DNA of 64,000 bases from Evansella sp. LMS18 (GCF_024362785.1 NZ_CP093301.1:3038001-3102000), one strand, 5' to 3'. Shown: positions 8,455 through 20,628, counted from the stretch's first letter. Translations and numbers: made by a program. Notes: generated by a model from the sequence alone, not told the origin.

Positions 8455-9348
8455 ATGGAAAATACGCTGAATACCCGGTCAATGATATTCACACTTTTTG
8501 GGGATTATATCCGCCATTATGGAAATGAAATATGGATAGGGAGTTTAATAAGAGTTTTGCAGGAGTTCGGGCATAATGAACAATCAGTCAGAGCCGCAAT
8601 CTCCAGGATGAACAAGCAAGGCTGGATTGCCTCAGAAAAGAGAGGGAACAAAAGCTATTACTCTCTTACTGAAATGGGCAAGGAACGGATAGAAGAAGCA
8701 GCAGAAAGAATCTATAAAATCAAACCACATTCCTGGGATGGGAAATGGCGGATCTTAATGTATACAATTCCCGAAACAAAACGCAGCATCCGGGATGAAC
8801 TGAGGCAGGAGCTGATATGGAGCGGCTTCGGTTCCCTTTCCAACAGTACCTGGATCTCGCCAAACAAACTGGAAAAGCAAGTGTACACACTTATAGACAA
8901 ATATAAAATACATGACTTCGTTAATTTCTTCGTATCCGACTATAAAGGGCCTGGTGAACCTGAAGGCCTCGTTCAGAACTGCTGGAACATCGATGAGATT
9001 AATGAAAAGTACGAACACTTTATCAGGGATTACAGCCAGAAATATGTCATTGCGAAAAATAAAATTGATAAGGGAGAAATGACCGACGGACAATGTTTTG
9101 TGGAAAGAACTATCCTGGTGCACGAGTACCGTAAATTTTTGTTCATCGATCCAGGTCTTCCAGGTGAACTTCTCCCGGAAAAATGGCTGGGGGACTCCGC
9201 CGCAAGTTTATTTTCCGATTATTATGTTACACTCGCTGAGCCTGCGAACAGCTTTTTTGAAGGTATTTTTAAAGAAGGAAATGAAATGGCGAATATCAGT
9301 AAAGATTATGACATTCTGGACCACCCTTTTATCGCAAATAACCAGTAA
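8455..9348 (+). CDS. paaX: PaaX-family transcriptional repressor
   Basis: A 297-residue PaaX-type regulator. The N-terminal winged helix has the family pattern SMIFTLFGDYIRHYGNEIW then NEQSVRAAISRMNKQGW; the central part has WDGKWRILMYTIPETKRS and the C-terminal part LVHEYRKFLFIDPGLPGELLP. PaaX proteins repress paa genes and are released by phenylacetyl-CoA. ATG 8455 is chosen because the conserved part begins soon after; a GTG at 8443 with GAAGG just upstream is an alternative start. It is downstream of the genes it is likely to control, in the same orientation. Confidence 0.9.
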   Translation: MENTLNTRSMIFTLFGDYIRHYGNEIWIGSLIRVLQEFGHNEQSVRAAISRMNKQGWIASEKRGNKSYYSLTEMGKERIEEAAERIYKIKPHSWDGKWRILMYTIPETKRSIRDELRQELIWSGFGSLSNSTWISPNKLEKQVYTLIDKYKIHDFVNFFVSDYKGPGEPEGLVQNCWNIDEINEKYEHFIRDYSQKYVIAKNKIDKGEMTDGQCFVERTILVHEYRKFLFIDPGLPGELLPEKWLGDSAASLFSDYYVTLAEPANSFFEGIFKEGNEMANISKDYDILDHPFIANNQ

Positions 9349-9379
9349 AAAGCTGTCTTCGGCCGAAGACAGCTTTTAT
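9348..9379 (+). terminator. Rho-independent terminator of paaX
   Basis: A near-perfect palindrome of 15 bases per arm (AAAAGCTGTCTTCGG / CCGAAGACAGCTTTT) that overlaps the paaX stop codon and is followed by TATTTC. Confidence 0.85.
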
Positions 9380-9380
9380 T

Positions 9381-9512
9381 TCACTTTAAGAAAGTATAAA
9401 ATTTTAGCAGGGAAGTTGATTCGGCGCAGAGAAAATTTTCAGGCCTAAAGTGTAAGCGCAACTACGCCTCTGCCTTCGCCTTAAGGCTCGCCAATCGGCG
9501 AGTTTTCTTTAT
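9381..9512 (+). repeat. Dispersed repeat family A, copy A1
   Basis: About 132 bp beginning TCACTTTAAGAAAGT and ending with the hairpin CTCGCCAATCGGCGAG plus TTTTCTTTAT. Near-identical copies are at 62381-62513 and, interrupted, at 37318-37672. Shared inner segments include GCAACTACGCCTCTG and the AAAATTTT-rich block. The terminal hairpin looks like a rho-independent terminator. It lies between paaX and the convergent carbonic anhydrase gene. Confidence 0.85.
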
Positions 9513-9572
9513 GAGTCGAAGAATCGGTCCTTTCTCAGCCAGGAACTGCCGATTGAAAAAACAAAACTGCTC

Positions 9573-10091
9573 CTACTTTCCGCCAAGCTCTTTTAGATAT
9601 TTCTGTCCCTTTTCATGGTAACTGCTGATTGTCAGTTCGATAAGTTTTATATCATCATCATTCAATTCCCGGATGACCTTACCCGGGGATCCCATAACCA
9701 TTGTCCGCGGCGGAATTTTTTTACCTGGAGGAATCAGTGTATTGGCTCCGATAAATGCATATTCACCTATCTCCGCACCATCGAGAACGGTAGCTCCCAT
9801 GCCTATCAAAGCTCCCTTTCTCACGGTACAGCCGTGAAGAATAACATTATGTCCAATTGATACTTCATCTTCCAGTACCAGAGGAAACTCTTCATAGTTA
9901 TGAAGGGTAGAATTGTCCTGCACGTTGCACCGCTCGCCAATTCGGATCGGTGCTTCATCTCCTCTGATCACCGTGTTAAACCATATACTCGATTCTTCTC
10001 CAATGGTCACATCACCGATTATATGTACGCCTGGAGCGGTGAAAACATTATTCGGAACATTCGGATATTTTTCGTCGTAAGGGTAAAGCAT
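9573..10091 (-). CDS. Gamma carbonic anhydrase-family protein (left-handed beta-helix)
   Basis: A 172-residue hexapeptide-repeat protein. The family metal-site region is visible: WFNTVIRGDEAPIRIGERCN, then NSTLHNYE and SIGHNVILHGC, which supply the three His expected for the metal site. The end VMGSPGKVIRELND is typical of the YtoA/YrdA group. These trimeric proteins resemble gamma carbonic anhydrases, but most bacterial members have unproved activity. GAGGAGGTCC lies upstream of the ATG at 10091. It is divergent from the FMN oxidoreductase gene with 65 bases between them. Confidence 0.88.
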   Translation of the reverse strand: MLYPYDEKYPNVPNNVFTAPGVHIIGDVTIGEESSIWFNTVIRGDEAPIRIGERCNVQDNSTLHNYEEFPLVLEDEVSIGHNVILHGCTVRKGALIGMGATVLDGAEIGEYAFIGANTLIPPGKKIPPRTMVMGSPGKVIRELNDDDIKLIELTISSYHEKGQKYLKELGGK

Positions 10092-10156
10092 TGCTGGACC
10101 TCCTCATTTAATTAGGTTAAAATAAGTATAACATTTTTTCTGCGGCAGGTGATATT

Positions 10157-11110
10157 TTGAATATACTTTGTGAGGAATTATCCATTACATATCCAATTAT
10201 ACAAGGAGGAATGGGAAATGTGAGCAATGCTCCTTTAACTGGAGCTATTTCACAGGCTGGTGCCCTTGGCACTCTAGGAGCCGGAACAATGGCTCCGGAT
10301 AAATTAGAAAGTCTAATACTGGACGTCAAGAAAATAACTGACAAGCCTTTTTGCATTAATATTCCTATCACTGTTCAGCCCTATTTAAAAGAAGTTGTGC
10401 AGCTTGTGGAAAAGCACAGTATCCCTGTTGTCTCCCTCTCAGCAGGAAATCCTGCGAGACTGGCAAAGCATTTTAAAGACCAGGGGGTAAAAGTAATCTG
10501 TGTCGTAGCTTCAGTGAGACAGGCACAAAAAGCGGAACAGGCTGGAGCGGACGTGATTGTTGGCGAAGGGTATGAAGCTGCTGGGATCAATTCGAATTTT
10601 GAAACAACCACTCTGACTTTAATACCCCAGCTTGTGAAAGCAGTCTCTGTTCCAGTAGCTGCAGCGGGAGGAATCGGAGACGGGGGAGGACTGGCAGCGA
10701 TGCTTTCCCTCGGGGCACATGGAGTCCAGATGGGTACCCGCTTTATTGCAACAGAGGAGGCCCTTGTACATAAAGACTATAAACGACTTATTGTAGAAGC
10801 GACCGATACGGACACAGTGGTGGTTGGCCGTACCGTCGGGAGGATTCGAAGGCTTCTCAATACAGAGTATGCGAAAAAACTGGCTGAAAAAGAGAAGAGT
10901 GGAGTTACAGCAGAAGAATTTGGTGAATTGACGAATGAAGACCGGCATATTTCCGGTGCCATACAGGGGAATTTAGCAGATGGCCACTTAAACAGCGGAC
11001 AGATAGCAGGGATAGTCGATGACCTTCCTCCTGTTTCAGAGCTCATCAGGAGAATGATGGGTGAAGCCGAAGAGGCAGCAAAGGGTTTGTCTTCAAAGTT
11101 AGGATTATGA
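10157..11110 (+). CDS. Nitronate monooxygenase / FabK-like FMN oxidoreductase
   Basis: A 317-residue TIM-barrel flavoprotein of the 2-nitropropane dioxygenase / enoyl-ACP reductase II superfamily. Visible motifs are PIIQGGMGNVSNAPL near residue 13, VIVGEGYEAAG, and the phosphate-binding VPVAAAGGIGDGGGLAA followed by GAHGVQMGTRFIAT. The active-site His typical of strict nitronate monooxygenases (GHE motif) is not seen; GEGYEAAG replaces it, so FabK-like or another activity is possible. The start is a TTG at 10157 with AGGTGA upstream. It may be co-transcribed with the thioesterase 45 bases downstream. Confidence 0.8.
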   Translation: MNILCEELSITYPIIQGGMGNVSNAPLTGAISQAGALGTLGAGTMAPDKLESLILDVKKITDKPFCINIPITVQPYLKEVVQLVEKHSIPVVSLSAGNPARLAKHFKDQGVKVICVVASVRQAQKAEQAGADVIVGEGYEAAGINSNFETTTLTLIPQLVKAVSVPVAAAGGIGDGGGLAAMLSLGAHGVQMGTRFIATEEALVHKDYKRLIVEATDTDTVVVGRTVGRIRRLLNTEYAKKLAEKEKSGVTAEEFGELTNEDRHISGAIQGNLADGHLNSGQIAGIVDDLPPVSELIRRMMGEAEEAAKGLSSKLGL

Positions 11111-11155
11111 TAAGTTGCTTCATGAGTACCTAAATATAATTGCGGAGGTCAAATA

Positions 11156-11584
11156 ATGAATCAAACATTTAAGGCTAACGAATTAGTGACGGTAGTGACG
11201 GAAAACAGAAAGCCCCCAAATTGCGATATTACATTGAATATCCAGCCTGTTAAGGCAGAGAACGGGATTGCAGAAGCAGTATGGCAGGTTGATGAAAAAT
11301 TTATTAATGGGGTAGGAGTGGCTATGGGAGGCTATGTCGCTTCGGCTGCAGATATAACTATGGCTTACGCCGTCTCCTCTTTATTGGAAAGCAGCGAATC
11401 TTTTTTTTCAATTAACCTGCAGACAACCTTCCATAAACCAGTAGCAGTTGGTGAAGCTGTGGTTGAAGCAAAGGTTGAAAAGAAGGGGCGGAAAGTAGCA
11501 TATTTAATAGCAGAAGTTAAGCAGAATGGGAAACTGGCAGCAACCGTTCATTCTTCTGTGATGATTATTAATAATGAAGAATAA
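11156..11584 (+). CDS. PaaI-type hotdog thioesterase
   Basis: A 142-residue hotdog-fold protein. The segment FINGVGVAMGGYVASAADITMAYA matches the PaaI/YdiI pattern HGGxxxxLAD-like, but the usual His-Gly-Gly is replaced by AMGG. PaaI thioesterases hydrolyse acyl-CoA thioesters, and phenylacetate pathways use one to free CoA from dead-end products. It lies 2 kb beyond paaX, so a link to the pathway is plausible but not shown. GGAGGTC precedes the ATG. Confidence 0.8.
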   Translation: MNQTFKANELVTVVTENRKPPNCDITLNIQPVKAENGIAEAVWQVDEKFINGVGVAMGGYVASAADITMAYAVSSLLESSESFFSINLQTTFHKPVAVGEAVVEAKVEKKGRKVAYLIAEVKQNGKLAATVHSSVMIINNEE

Positions 11585-11683
11585 TTGCTGATAAAGAAAT
11601 TAAAGGATGGAAAAAACTACAAGCAAACAAAATGAATTTTGCTGTCAATTAAACAATATACTTATTTAGAGACAGTGTTTATG

Positions 11684-11713
11684 TTGACAAAAAACGTAAG
11701 CCTTTTGTATACT
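11684..11713 (+). promoter_or_regulatory. perR promoter
   Basis: TTGACA at 11684-11689 and TATACT at 11708-11713 with an 18-base spacer, about 50 bases upstream of the perR start. Confidence 0.8.
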
Positions 11714-11715
11714 AA

Positions 11716-11730
11716 TTATAAAGATTATAA
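11716..11730 (+). promoter_or_regulatory. Per box (PerR operator)
   Basis: TTATAAAGATTATAA differs at one position from the Bacillus Per box consensus TTATAATNATTATAA. It sits directly after the -10 element of the perR promoter, where bound PerR would block transcription, so perR is probably autoregulated. Confidence 0.85.
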
Positions 11731-11762
11731 TGTAAGAATGTTTTTCGGAAGAGGTGAAGCAA

Positions 11763-12200
11763 ATGGAAAACCATCGACTTCAAGAAGCATTACATTCTTT
11801 AAAAAGCACCAAAGTTCGAATGACGCCACAGCGCCATGCAATACTGGAGTATTTATTCAGTGTGGAGGTTCATCCTACGGCTGATGAAATATACAAAGCG
11901 CTTGAAGGGAAATTCCCTAATATGAGTGTGGCGACTGTATATAATAATCTTCGTGTCTTTAAAGAAGTCGGTCTGGTTAGAGAATTGACATATGGCGACT
12001 CTTCCAGCAGATTCGACAGTAATACTTCTGATCATTATCATGTAATCTGTGATGACTGCGGAAAGATTGTAGATTTCCATTATCCGGGATTAGACGAAGT
12101 GGAAACACTTGCGGAACATGTGACTAATTTTAAAGTCCGTGACCACCGTATGGAAATATACGGCCTGTGTCCGTCATGCCAGAAACAACATCAACATTAA
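11763..12200 (+). CDS. perR: Peroxide-stress repressor PerR (Fur family)
   Basis: A 145-residue Fur-family protein that fits PerR. The winged helix includes [27 protein letters not shown] and [20 protein letters not shown]. The metal-sensing part has [21 protein letters not shown] and the second Cys pair is CPSC near the end. PerR uses Fe or Mn and is inactivated when peroxide oxidises its His ligands. GTG 11754 is in frame, but AGAGGTGA at 11749-11756 serves the ATG at 11763. The perR-ygzB-ygxA-rrn order is the one known in B. subtilis. Confidence 0.95.
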   Translation: MENHRLQEALHSLKSTKVRMTPQRHAILEYLFSVEVHPTADEIYKALEGKFPNMSVATVYNNLRVFKEVGLVRELTYGDSSSRFDSNTSDHYHVICDDCGKIVDFHYPGLDEVETLAEHVTNFKVRDHRMEIYGLCPSCQKQHQH

Positions 12201-12232
12201 GAGAAGCGGGGATTACCAGCTTCTTTTTTTTT
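12201..12232 (+). terminator. perR terminator
   Basis: GAAGC and GCTTC arms around an 11-base loop, followed by nine or more T residues. Confidence 0.75.
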
Positions 12233-12258
12233 GTATTTTAAGAAGGTGATTTAAAGCA

Positions 12259-12290
12259 TAAAAAAAACCTAACCAGAACAGGCTGGTTAG
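12259..12290 (-). terminator. ygzB terminator
   Basis: On the minus strand the 8-bp stem CTAACCAG/CTGGTTAG (12269-12290) is followed by a run of T residues, right after the ygzB stop. Confidence 0.75.
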
Positions 12291-12303
12291 ATTTTCAGGT
12301 TAT

Positions 12304-12654
12304 TTATTTGCTTTTCTTATTATAGCTTTCGTCAAACTCTTTTCCTTCCAGTGACTTATCTAAAGTTAATGGTTCGTCGCAGTACATACATGCATCCACT
12401 CTTCCGAGCATTTTTGTCTGTTTACCACAGTTTGGACACTGAACCTGAACGGTCTTTGAAGAAAGCATTCCAATCCAGAAGTAAATAACCGTACTTGCAA
12501 TAATAGCCAGAAAACCAAGAAGCATAAATGCAGTCACAAGAAATGGACTTTGCTGAAAGAACAAACCAATATACATAATTGCTATTCCGGCGAAAATCAG
12601 CACCAGAGCAAAGGTTCTGATTTTATTAATTTTATTTGAATATTTAATTCCCAT
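12304..12654 (-). CDS. ygzB: UPF0295 membrane protein YgzB
   Basis: A 116-residue protein of the YgzB family: the start [19 protein letters not shown], two transmembrane segments (about residues 15-33 and 42-62), then a zinc-ribbon-like part with [12 protein letters not shown] and CMYC, ending [13 protein letters not shown]. Function is unknown. The ATG at 12654 is preferred to an upstream start at 12687 because AGGAGG lies directly in front of it and the family begins here. Its convergent position beside perR is conserved in Bacillus. Confidence 0.9.
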   Translation of the reverse strand: MGIKYSNKINKIRTFALVLIFAGIAIMYIGLFFQQSPFLVTAFMLLGFLAIIASTVIYFWIGMLSSKTVQVQCPNCGKQTKMLGRVDACMYCDEPLTLDKSLEGKEFDESYNKKSK

Positions 12655-12818
12655 AGTAAACAACCTCCTAACTTGAAAGTATAGCATAAATTTTTCGAAT
12701 GACCATCATCTTTGTTCAACTAATTAGGAGGTTTTTTTTTAGCTTCGTCGAACATGTAAATAGACAGTAAAAATAAAGCAGGCAACAACAATAAGATAAC
12801 TGCAGGAGGAGTCACTAA

Positions 12819-13712
12819 ATGGATGATTTGTTGCGTCAGCTCTACCAGGACCGGACCAGCGCAGAATATACACTTGGTATTATCGCTGTAAACAGCAGAA
12901 ATAAACTGGATTCAACTACTGATTATTTTGACGTAGTTCTTCTTATAATTGTAGAAGACTCAACACCCCCCTGGGAGGTTAAACATTATACATATAATGA
13001 GCAGAAAATAGCCATGCATATTGTCAGCACAAATCAATTGTACAACTGGCTGTTAACCAGCTCAAACAGAAAAGTTGTCGACTGGCTGATGAATGGCAGA
13101 GTAATTTTTGACAGAAACGAGTATACAATTAATTTCAGAAAACAGCTGCTTGAATTCCCGGCGGAAGAGAGAAGGATAAGAACCGGTGTGGAGTTTGCAA
13201 AATTAATACGGCGTTTTACAGATGGCAAAGCTTTGTTCCATCAAGGTCATATGCTTGATGCATATAATCAGATCGTCCATGCACTCCATCATCTTGCCAG
13301 ACTCTCAGTTATTGAGCATGGTTTTTATCCTGAAGTAACCGTCTGGGAGCAAGTTAGAAATATTGAACCGGAAATATATAAACTCTATGCTGAATTGGTA
13401 AAAGGGAACGAATCTATCGAGAAAAAACTGGAACTGCTCCTGATTGCTAATGAATTCGGGCTGATGACGAAAACAAAACTCGGCAGCGCACATCTTTTTG
13501 ATCTGTTGAAAACAAAAGAAACCCCGTGGTCTATAGAAGAAATTAAACAGCAACTGAGCATTAACGACTATTCCCTCGATTTGACGATTATGCTGGAGTA
13601 TCTTGTGGAAAAAGGTTATGTGGATGTAATAAAGGAAGAAACTAAAGGAAAAGAAATCTTTCATCGAAAGTATATACTAAACCAGCATGGTTATAATAAG
13701 GAAGAAAAATAG
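12819..13712 (+). CDS. ygxA: Nucleotidyltransferase-like protein YgxA
   Basis: A 297-residue protein matching YgxA, which is located upstream of rrnD in B. subtilis. The N-terminal half looks like a nucleotidyltransferase fold (YTLGIIAVNSRNK, then YFDVVLLIIVED), followed by a helical part and a winged-helix-like C-terminus (IEEIKQQLSINDYSLDLT). Catalytic residues of active nucleotidyltransferases are not obvious, and the function is not known. GCAGGAGGAG precedes the ATG. Transcription enters the rrn leader region only after a terminator. Confidence 0.88.
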   Translation: MDDLLRQLYQDRTSAEYTLGIIAVNSRNKLDSTTDYFDVVLLIIVEDSTPPWEVKHYTYNEQKIAMHIVSTNQLYNWLLTSSNRKVVDWLMNGRVIFDRNEYTINFRKQLLEFPAEERRIRTGVEFAKLIRRFTDGKALFHQGHMLDAYNQIVHALHHLARLSVIEHGFYPEVTVWEQVRNIEPEIYKLYAELVKGNESIEKKLELLLIANEFGLMTKTKLGSAHLFDLLKTKETPWSIEEIKQQLSINDYSLDLTIMLEYLVEKGYVDVIKEETKGKEIFHRKYILNQHGYNKEEK

Positions 13713-13792
13713 ACAATACAGGCTGACTGCCTGTTGCGCTAAATCGAATTGATTTGATTTGCGGTTCAGGCAGGAAACATTTATTTGCTTTA

Positions 13793-13833
13793 GCAGGCAT
13801 AGTAGTATGCCTGCATATTTAATTTTTTTTAAA
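13793..13833 (+). terminator. ygxA terminator
   Basis: GCAGGCATA and TATGCCTGC form a 9-bp stem with a GTAG loop, followed by a T-rich tract. Confidence 0.75.
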
Positions 13834-13841
13834 ACCAAGGG

Positions 13842-13870
13842 TTGCTTTTTGTTATGAATAATGTTAAATT
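13842..13870 (+). promoter_or_regulatory. rrn promoter P1
   Basis: TTGCTT (13842-13847), 17-base spacer, TAAATT (13865-13870). It is followed by a GTCGCC block that is also found after P2. Confidence 0.65.
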
Positions 13871-13928
13871 ATTAAATGTCGCCGCAACAAAGCGACAGAG
13901 CAAGCGAAAAACAAATCGAAAAAAGTTG

Positions 13929-13957
13929 TTGACTTTTGGTAGTGTAAGTGATAAGAT
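13929..13957 (+). promoter_or_regulatory. rrn promoter P2
   Basis: TTGACT (13929-13934), 17-base spacer, TAAGAT (13952-13957), then AATAAAG; the likely initiating base is G, as expected for growth-rate-controlled Bacillus rrn promoters. Tandem P1/P2 is the usual arrangement. Confidence 0.75.
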
Positions 13958-14105
13958 AATAAAGTCGCCAAAAACGACAGCAAAACATTTTGACCTTTGA
14001 AAACTAAACAAAAAGCCAAGCGAAGTGGGATATTTTAAATATCCCGTCAATCGAAAGAGTAATCTTTCAAATTAAATGATGTCAGAGACATCAAACTCGT
14101 TTCAA

Positions 14106-15675
<1,570 letters not shown>

Positions 15676-15921
15676 AAGGAGCTTAAAAGGCTCATACCTT
15701 TTTATAGCTTCGCTTGGTACTTTTTGTTTAGTTTTGAGAGGTCATACTCTCAAAAAATGATTTTCCTCTTTACAGAGGAAGGTTATTCTTTTGCCCTTTG
15801 AAAACTGGATAACGATTAACTGATTGATGATCACCGGTTGTTATAATTAAAAGTGCAAACTTTTAACGAGTACAACCGAGTGTCTTAGATAAGGCTGAAT
15901 GTAGACGCCATTTTTTAACAT
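15676..15921 (+). other. 16S-23S spacer without tRNA genes
   Basis: A 246-base internal spacer. It contains TTTGCCCTTTGAAAACTGG, the boxA-like antitermination sequence usual in Bacillus rrn spacers; a related GACCTTTGAAAACTAAAC is in the leader before 16S. No tRNA-Ile or tRNA-Ala is present, so this is the tRNA-free class of spacer. Confidence 0.85.
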
Positions 15922-18856
<2,935 letters not shown>

Positions 18857-18929
18857 TTTGTCTTACTAAGCAAGATTATCAATCAGAAAAGTTATCCAGT
18901 TTTGAGAGGGCAACCTTTCAACTTCATAG

Positions 18930-19046
18930 TCCAGTGACGATAGCGAAGAGGCCACACCCGTTCCCATGCCGAACACGGTAGTTAAGCTCTTCAGCGCCGA
19001 TGGTAGTTGGGGGCTCTCCCCCTGTGAGAGTAGGACGTCGCTGGGC
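18930..19046 (+). rRNA. rrf: 5S ribosomal RNA
   Basis: About 117 bases. Helix I is visible as CCAGTGACG (18931-18939) pairing with CGTCGCTGG (19036-19044); the inner GATAGCGAAGAGGCCACACC and CCGAACACGGTAGTTAAGC are typical of 5S. Confidence 0.96.
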
Positions 19047-19054
19047 CTTTTTAT

Positions 19055-19129
19055 TCCACAGTAGCTCAGTGGTAGAGCAATCGGCTGTTAACCGATCGGT
19101 CGTAGGTTCGAGTCCTACCTGTGGAGCCA
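19055..19129 (+). tRNA. tRNA-Asn (GTT)
   Basis: Cloverleaf with acceptor TCCACAG/CTGTGGA, anticodon GTT and encoded CCA. First of 16 tRNAs after 5S, in the B. subtilis rrnD order. Confidence 0.97.
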
Positions 19130-19132
19130 TAT

Positions 19133-19226
19133 GGAGAGCTGTCCGAGTGGCCGAAGGAGCACGATTGGAAATCGTGTAGGCGGTTATGAAGCCGTCTCGA
19201 GGGTTCAAATCCCTCGCTCTCCGCCA
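19133..19226 (+). tRNA. tRNA-Ser (GGA)
   Basis: Acceptor GGAGAGC/GCTCTCC, anticodon GGA, long variable arm, encoded CCA. Confidence 0.97.
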
Positions 19227-19245
19227 TATTATTTTTACTTAATCT

Positions 19246-19320
19246 GGCCCGTTGGTCAAGTGGTTAAGACACCGCCCTTTCACGGCGGTAACACGGGTTC
19301 GAATCCCGTACGGGTCACCA
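19246..19320 (+). tRNA. tRNA-Glu (TTC)
   Basis: Acceptor GGCCCGT with ACGGGTC (one G-T pair), anticodon TTC, encoded CCA. Confidence 0.97.
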
Positions 19321-19327
19321 CATATAT

Positions 19328-19403
19328 GGAGGATTAGCTCAGTTGGGAGAGCACCTGCCTTACAAGCAGGGGGTCGGCGGTTCGAGCCCGTCATCCTCCA
19401 CCA
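19328..19403 (+). tRNA. tRNA-Val (TAC)
   Basis: Acceptor GGAGGAT/ATCCTCC, anticodon TAC, encoded CCA. Followed by the D1 element instead of directly by tRNA-fMet. Confidence 0.97.
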
Positions 19404-19417
19404 TTAAAGAACTAATT

Positions 19418-19558
19418 ATATCGTCGCGGGGTGGAGCAACGAGCAGCACATCATCGAATAATCTTCGAGTTGTCTCGACGCATTCACATCGAAGCGATAC
19501 TGTCAGAGGAAGAGACAGTCAAAAAGGCTTCCTGAAACAAGCATCATCCGAAACTTTC
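19418..19558 (+). repeat. tRNA-associated element D1 with truncated tRNA-fMet 5' copy
   Basis: Bases 19418-19438 duplicate exactly the 21 bases at 19559-19579: seven upstream bases plus the first 14 of tRNA-fMet. The 120 bases between (19439-19558) are not tRNA. They begin ACGAGCA and carry CGAGTTGTCTCGACG at 19466-19480 and CAGAGGAAGAGACA at 19504-19517. TGTCTC of the first core can pair with GAGACA of the second around a small hairpin (ATCG-AAG-CGAT). An element with the same two cores and spacing is at tRNA-Gly (30538-30692). No reading frame of note. Confidence 0.8.
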
Positions 19559-19565
19559 ATATCGT

Positions 19566-19642
<77 letters not shown>

Positions 19643-19649
19643 AACCGTA

Positions 19650-19725
19650 AACTTCTTCGAATAAACTCCATTGTAGGTTTTGCGACGAGTAACCGCAGGA
19701 GCAAATAACCTGATGGAGAGAAGTT
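19650..19725 (+). repeat. Structured repeat E, copy E1
   Basis: Nested inverted repeat after tRNA-fMet: AACTTC/GAAGTT outside, then ACTCCAT/ATGGAG, AGGTT/AACCT and TTTGC/GCAAA. The apical part TTGCGACGAGTAACCGCAGG (from 19680) recurs with one change at 32863 upstream of yhbB. Predicted to fold as a long hairpin in the tRNA precursor. Confidence 0.65.
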
Positions 19726-19742
19726 AATTATATGTTTCACCT

Positions 19743-19818
19743 GGTCCCGTGGTGTAGCGGTTAACATGCCTGCCTGTCACGCAGGAGATCGCGGGTTCGA
19801 TTCCCGTCGGGACCGCCA
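19743..19818 (+). tRNA. tRNA-Asp (GTC)
   Basis: Acceptor GGTCCCG/CGGGACC, anticodon GTC, encoded CCA. Confidence 0.97.
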
Positions 19819-19845
19819 TTTTTTTTATTCATCAAACTATTCTAA

Positions 19846-19921
<76 letters not shown>

Positions 19922-19933
19922 CTTTAACCTCTT

Positions 19934-20009
<76 letters not shown>

Positions 20010-20070
20010 TTACTTAATAAATTCCTTGACTAATTTAATTTTATTTTGTAACATAATAATTGTCTCTCTT

Positions 20071-20155
20071 GGAGGGGTAGCGAAGTGGCTAAACGCGGCG
20101 GACTGTAAATCCGCTCCCTCAGGGTTCGGCGGTTCGAATCCGTCCCCCTCCACCA
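20071..20155 (+). tRNA. tRNA-Tyr (GTA)
   Basis: Acceptor GGAGGGG/CCCCTCC, anticodon GTA, long variable arm, encoded CCA. Confidence 0.97.
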
Positions 20156-20184
20156 TTATCTTTTAATCTGCCGTTTTTTAATAC

Positions 20185-20258
20185 AGGGGCATAGTTTAAC
20201 GGTAGAACAGAGGTCTCCAAAACCTCCAGTGTGGGTTCGATTCCTACTGCCCCTGCCA
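20185..20258 (+). tRNA. tRNA-Trp (CCA)
   Basis: Acceptor AGGGGCA/TGCCCCT, anticodon CCA, encoded CCA end. Confidence 0.97.
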
Positions 20259-20274
20259 GTTTATTTTTCAGTAT

Positions 20275-20351
20275 GGCGGTTGTGGCGAAGTGGTTAACGC
20301 ACCGGATTGTGGTTCCGGCATTCGTGGGTTCGATTCCCATCAGCCGCCCCA
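20275..20351 (+). tRNA. tRNA-His (GTG)
   Basis: Anticodon GTG; encoded extra G at position -1 (20275) opposite C73; acceptor GCGGTTG/CAGCCGC; encoded CCA. Confidence 0.97.
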
Positions 20352-20363
20352 GTTAAATAACGA

Positions 20364-20438
20364 TGGGCTATAGCCAAGCGGTAAGGCACCGGATTTTGAT
20401 TCCGTGATTCGCAGGTTCGAATCCTGCTAGCCCAGCCA
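20364..20438 (+). tRNA. tRNA-Gln (TTG)
   Basis: Acceptor TGGGCTA/TAGCCCA, anticodon TTG, encoded CCA. Confidence 0.97.
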
Positions 20439-20446
20439 TTTACCGA

Positions 20447-20521
20447 GCGGGAGTAGTTCAGTGGTAGAACACCACCTTGCCAAGGTGGGGGTCGCGAGTT
20501 CGAATCTCGTCTTCCGCTCCA
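20447..20521 (+). tRNA. tRNA-Gly (GCC)
   Basis: Acceptor GCGGGAG/CTTCCGC, anticodon GCC, encoded CCA. Confidence 0.97.
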
Positions 20522-20533
20522 TTTTTTATTTTC

Positions 20534-20608
20534 GGCGGCATAGCCAAGTGGTAAGGCACGGGTCTGCAAAACCCTTATGCACCGGTTCGAATCCGGTTGC
20601 CGCCTCCA
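20534..20608 (+). tRNA. tRNA-Cys (GCA)
   Basis: Acceptor GGCGGCA/TGCCGCC, anticodon GCA, encoded CCA. Confidence 0.97.
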
Positions 20609-20628
20609 ATTTTATATTTATTAGTCCT

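Noticed and set aside
12662-12734. Inverted repeat AACCTCCTAA / TTAGGAGGTT with T run
   Set aside because: One arm is simply the ygzB ribosome site and the arms are more than 50 bases apart; chance pairing is likely.
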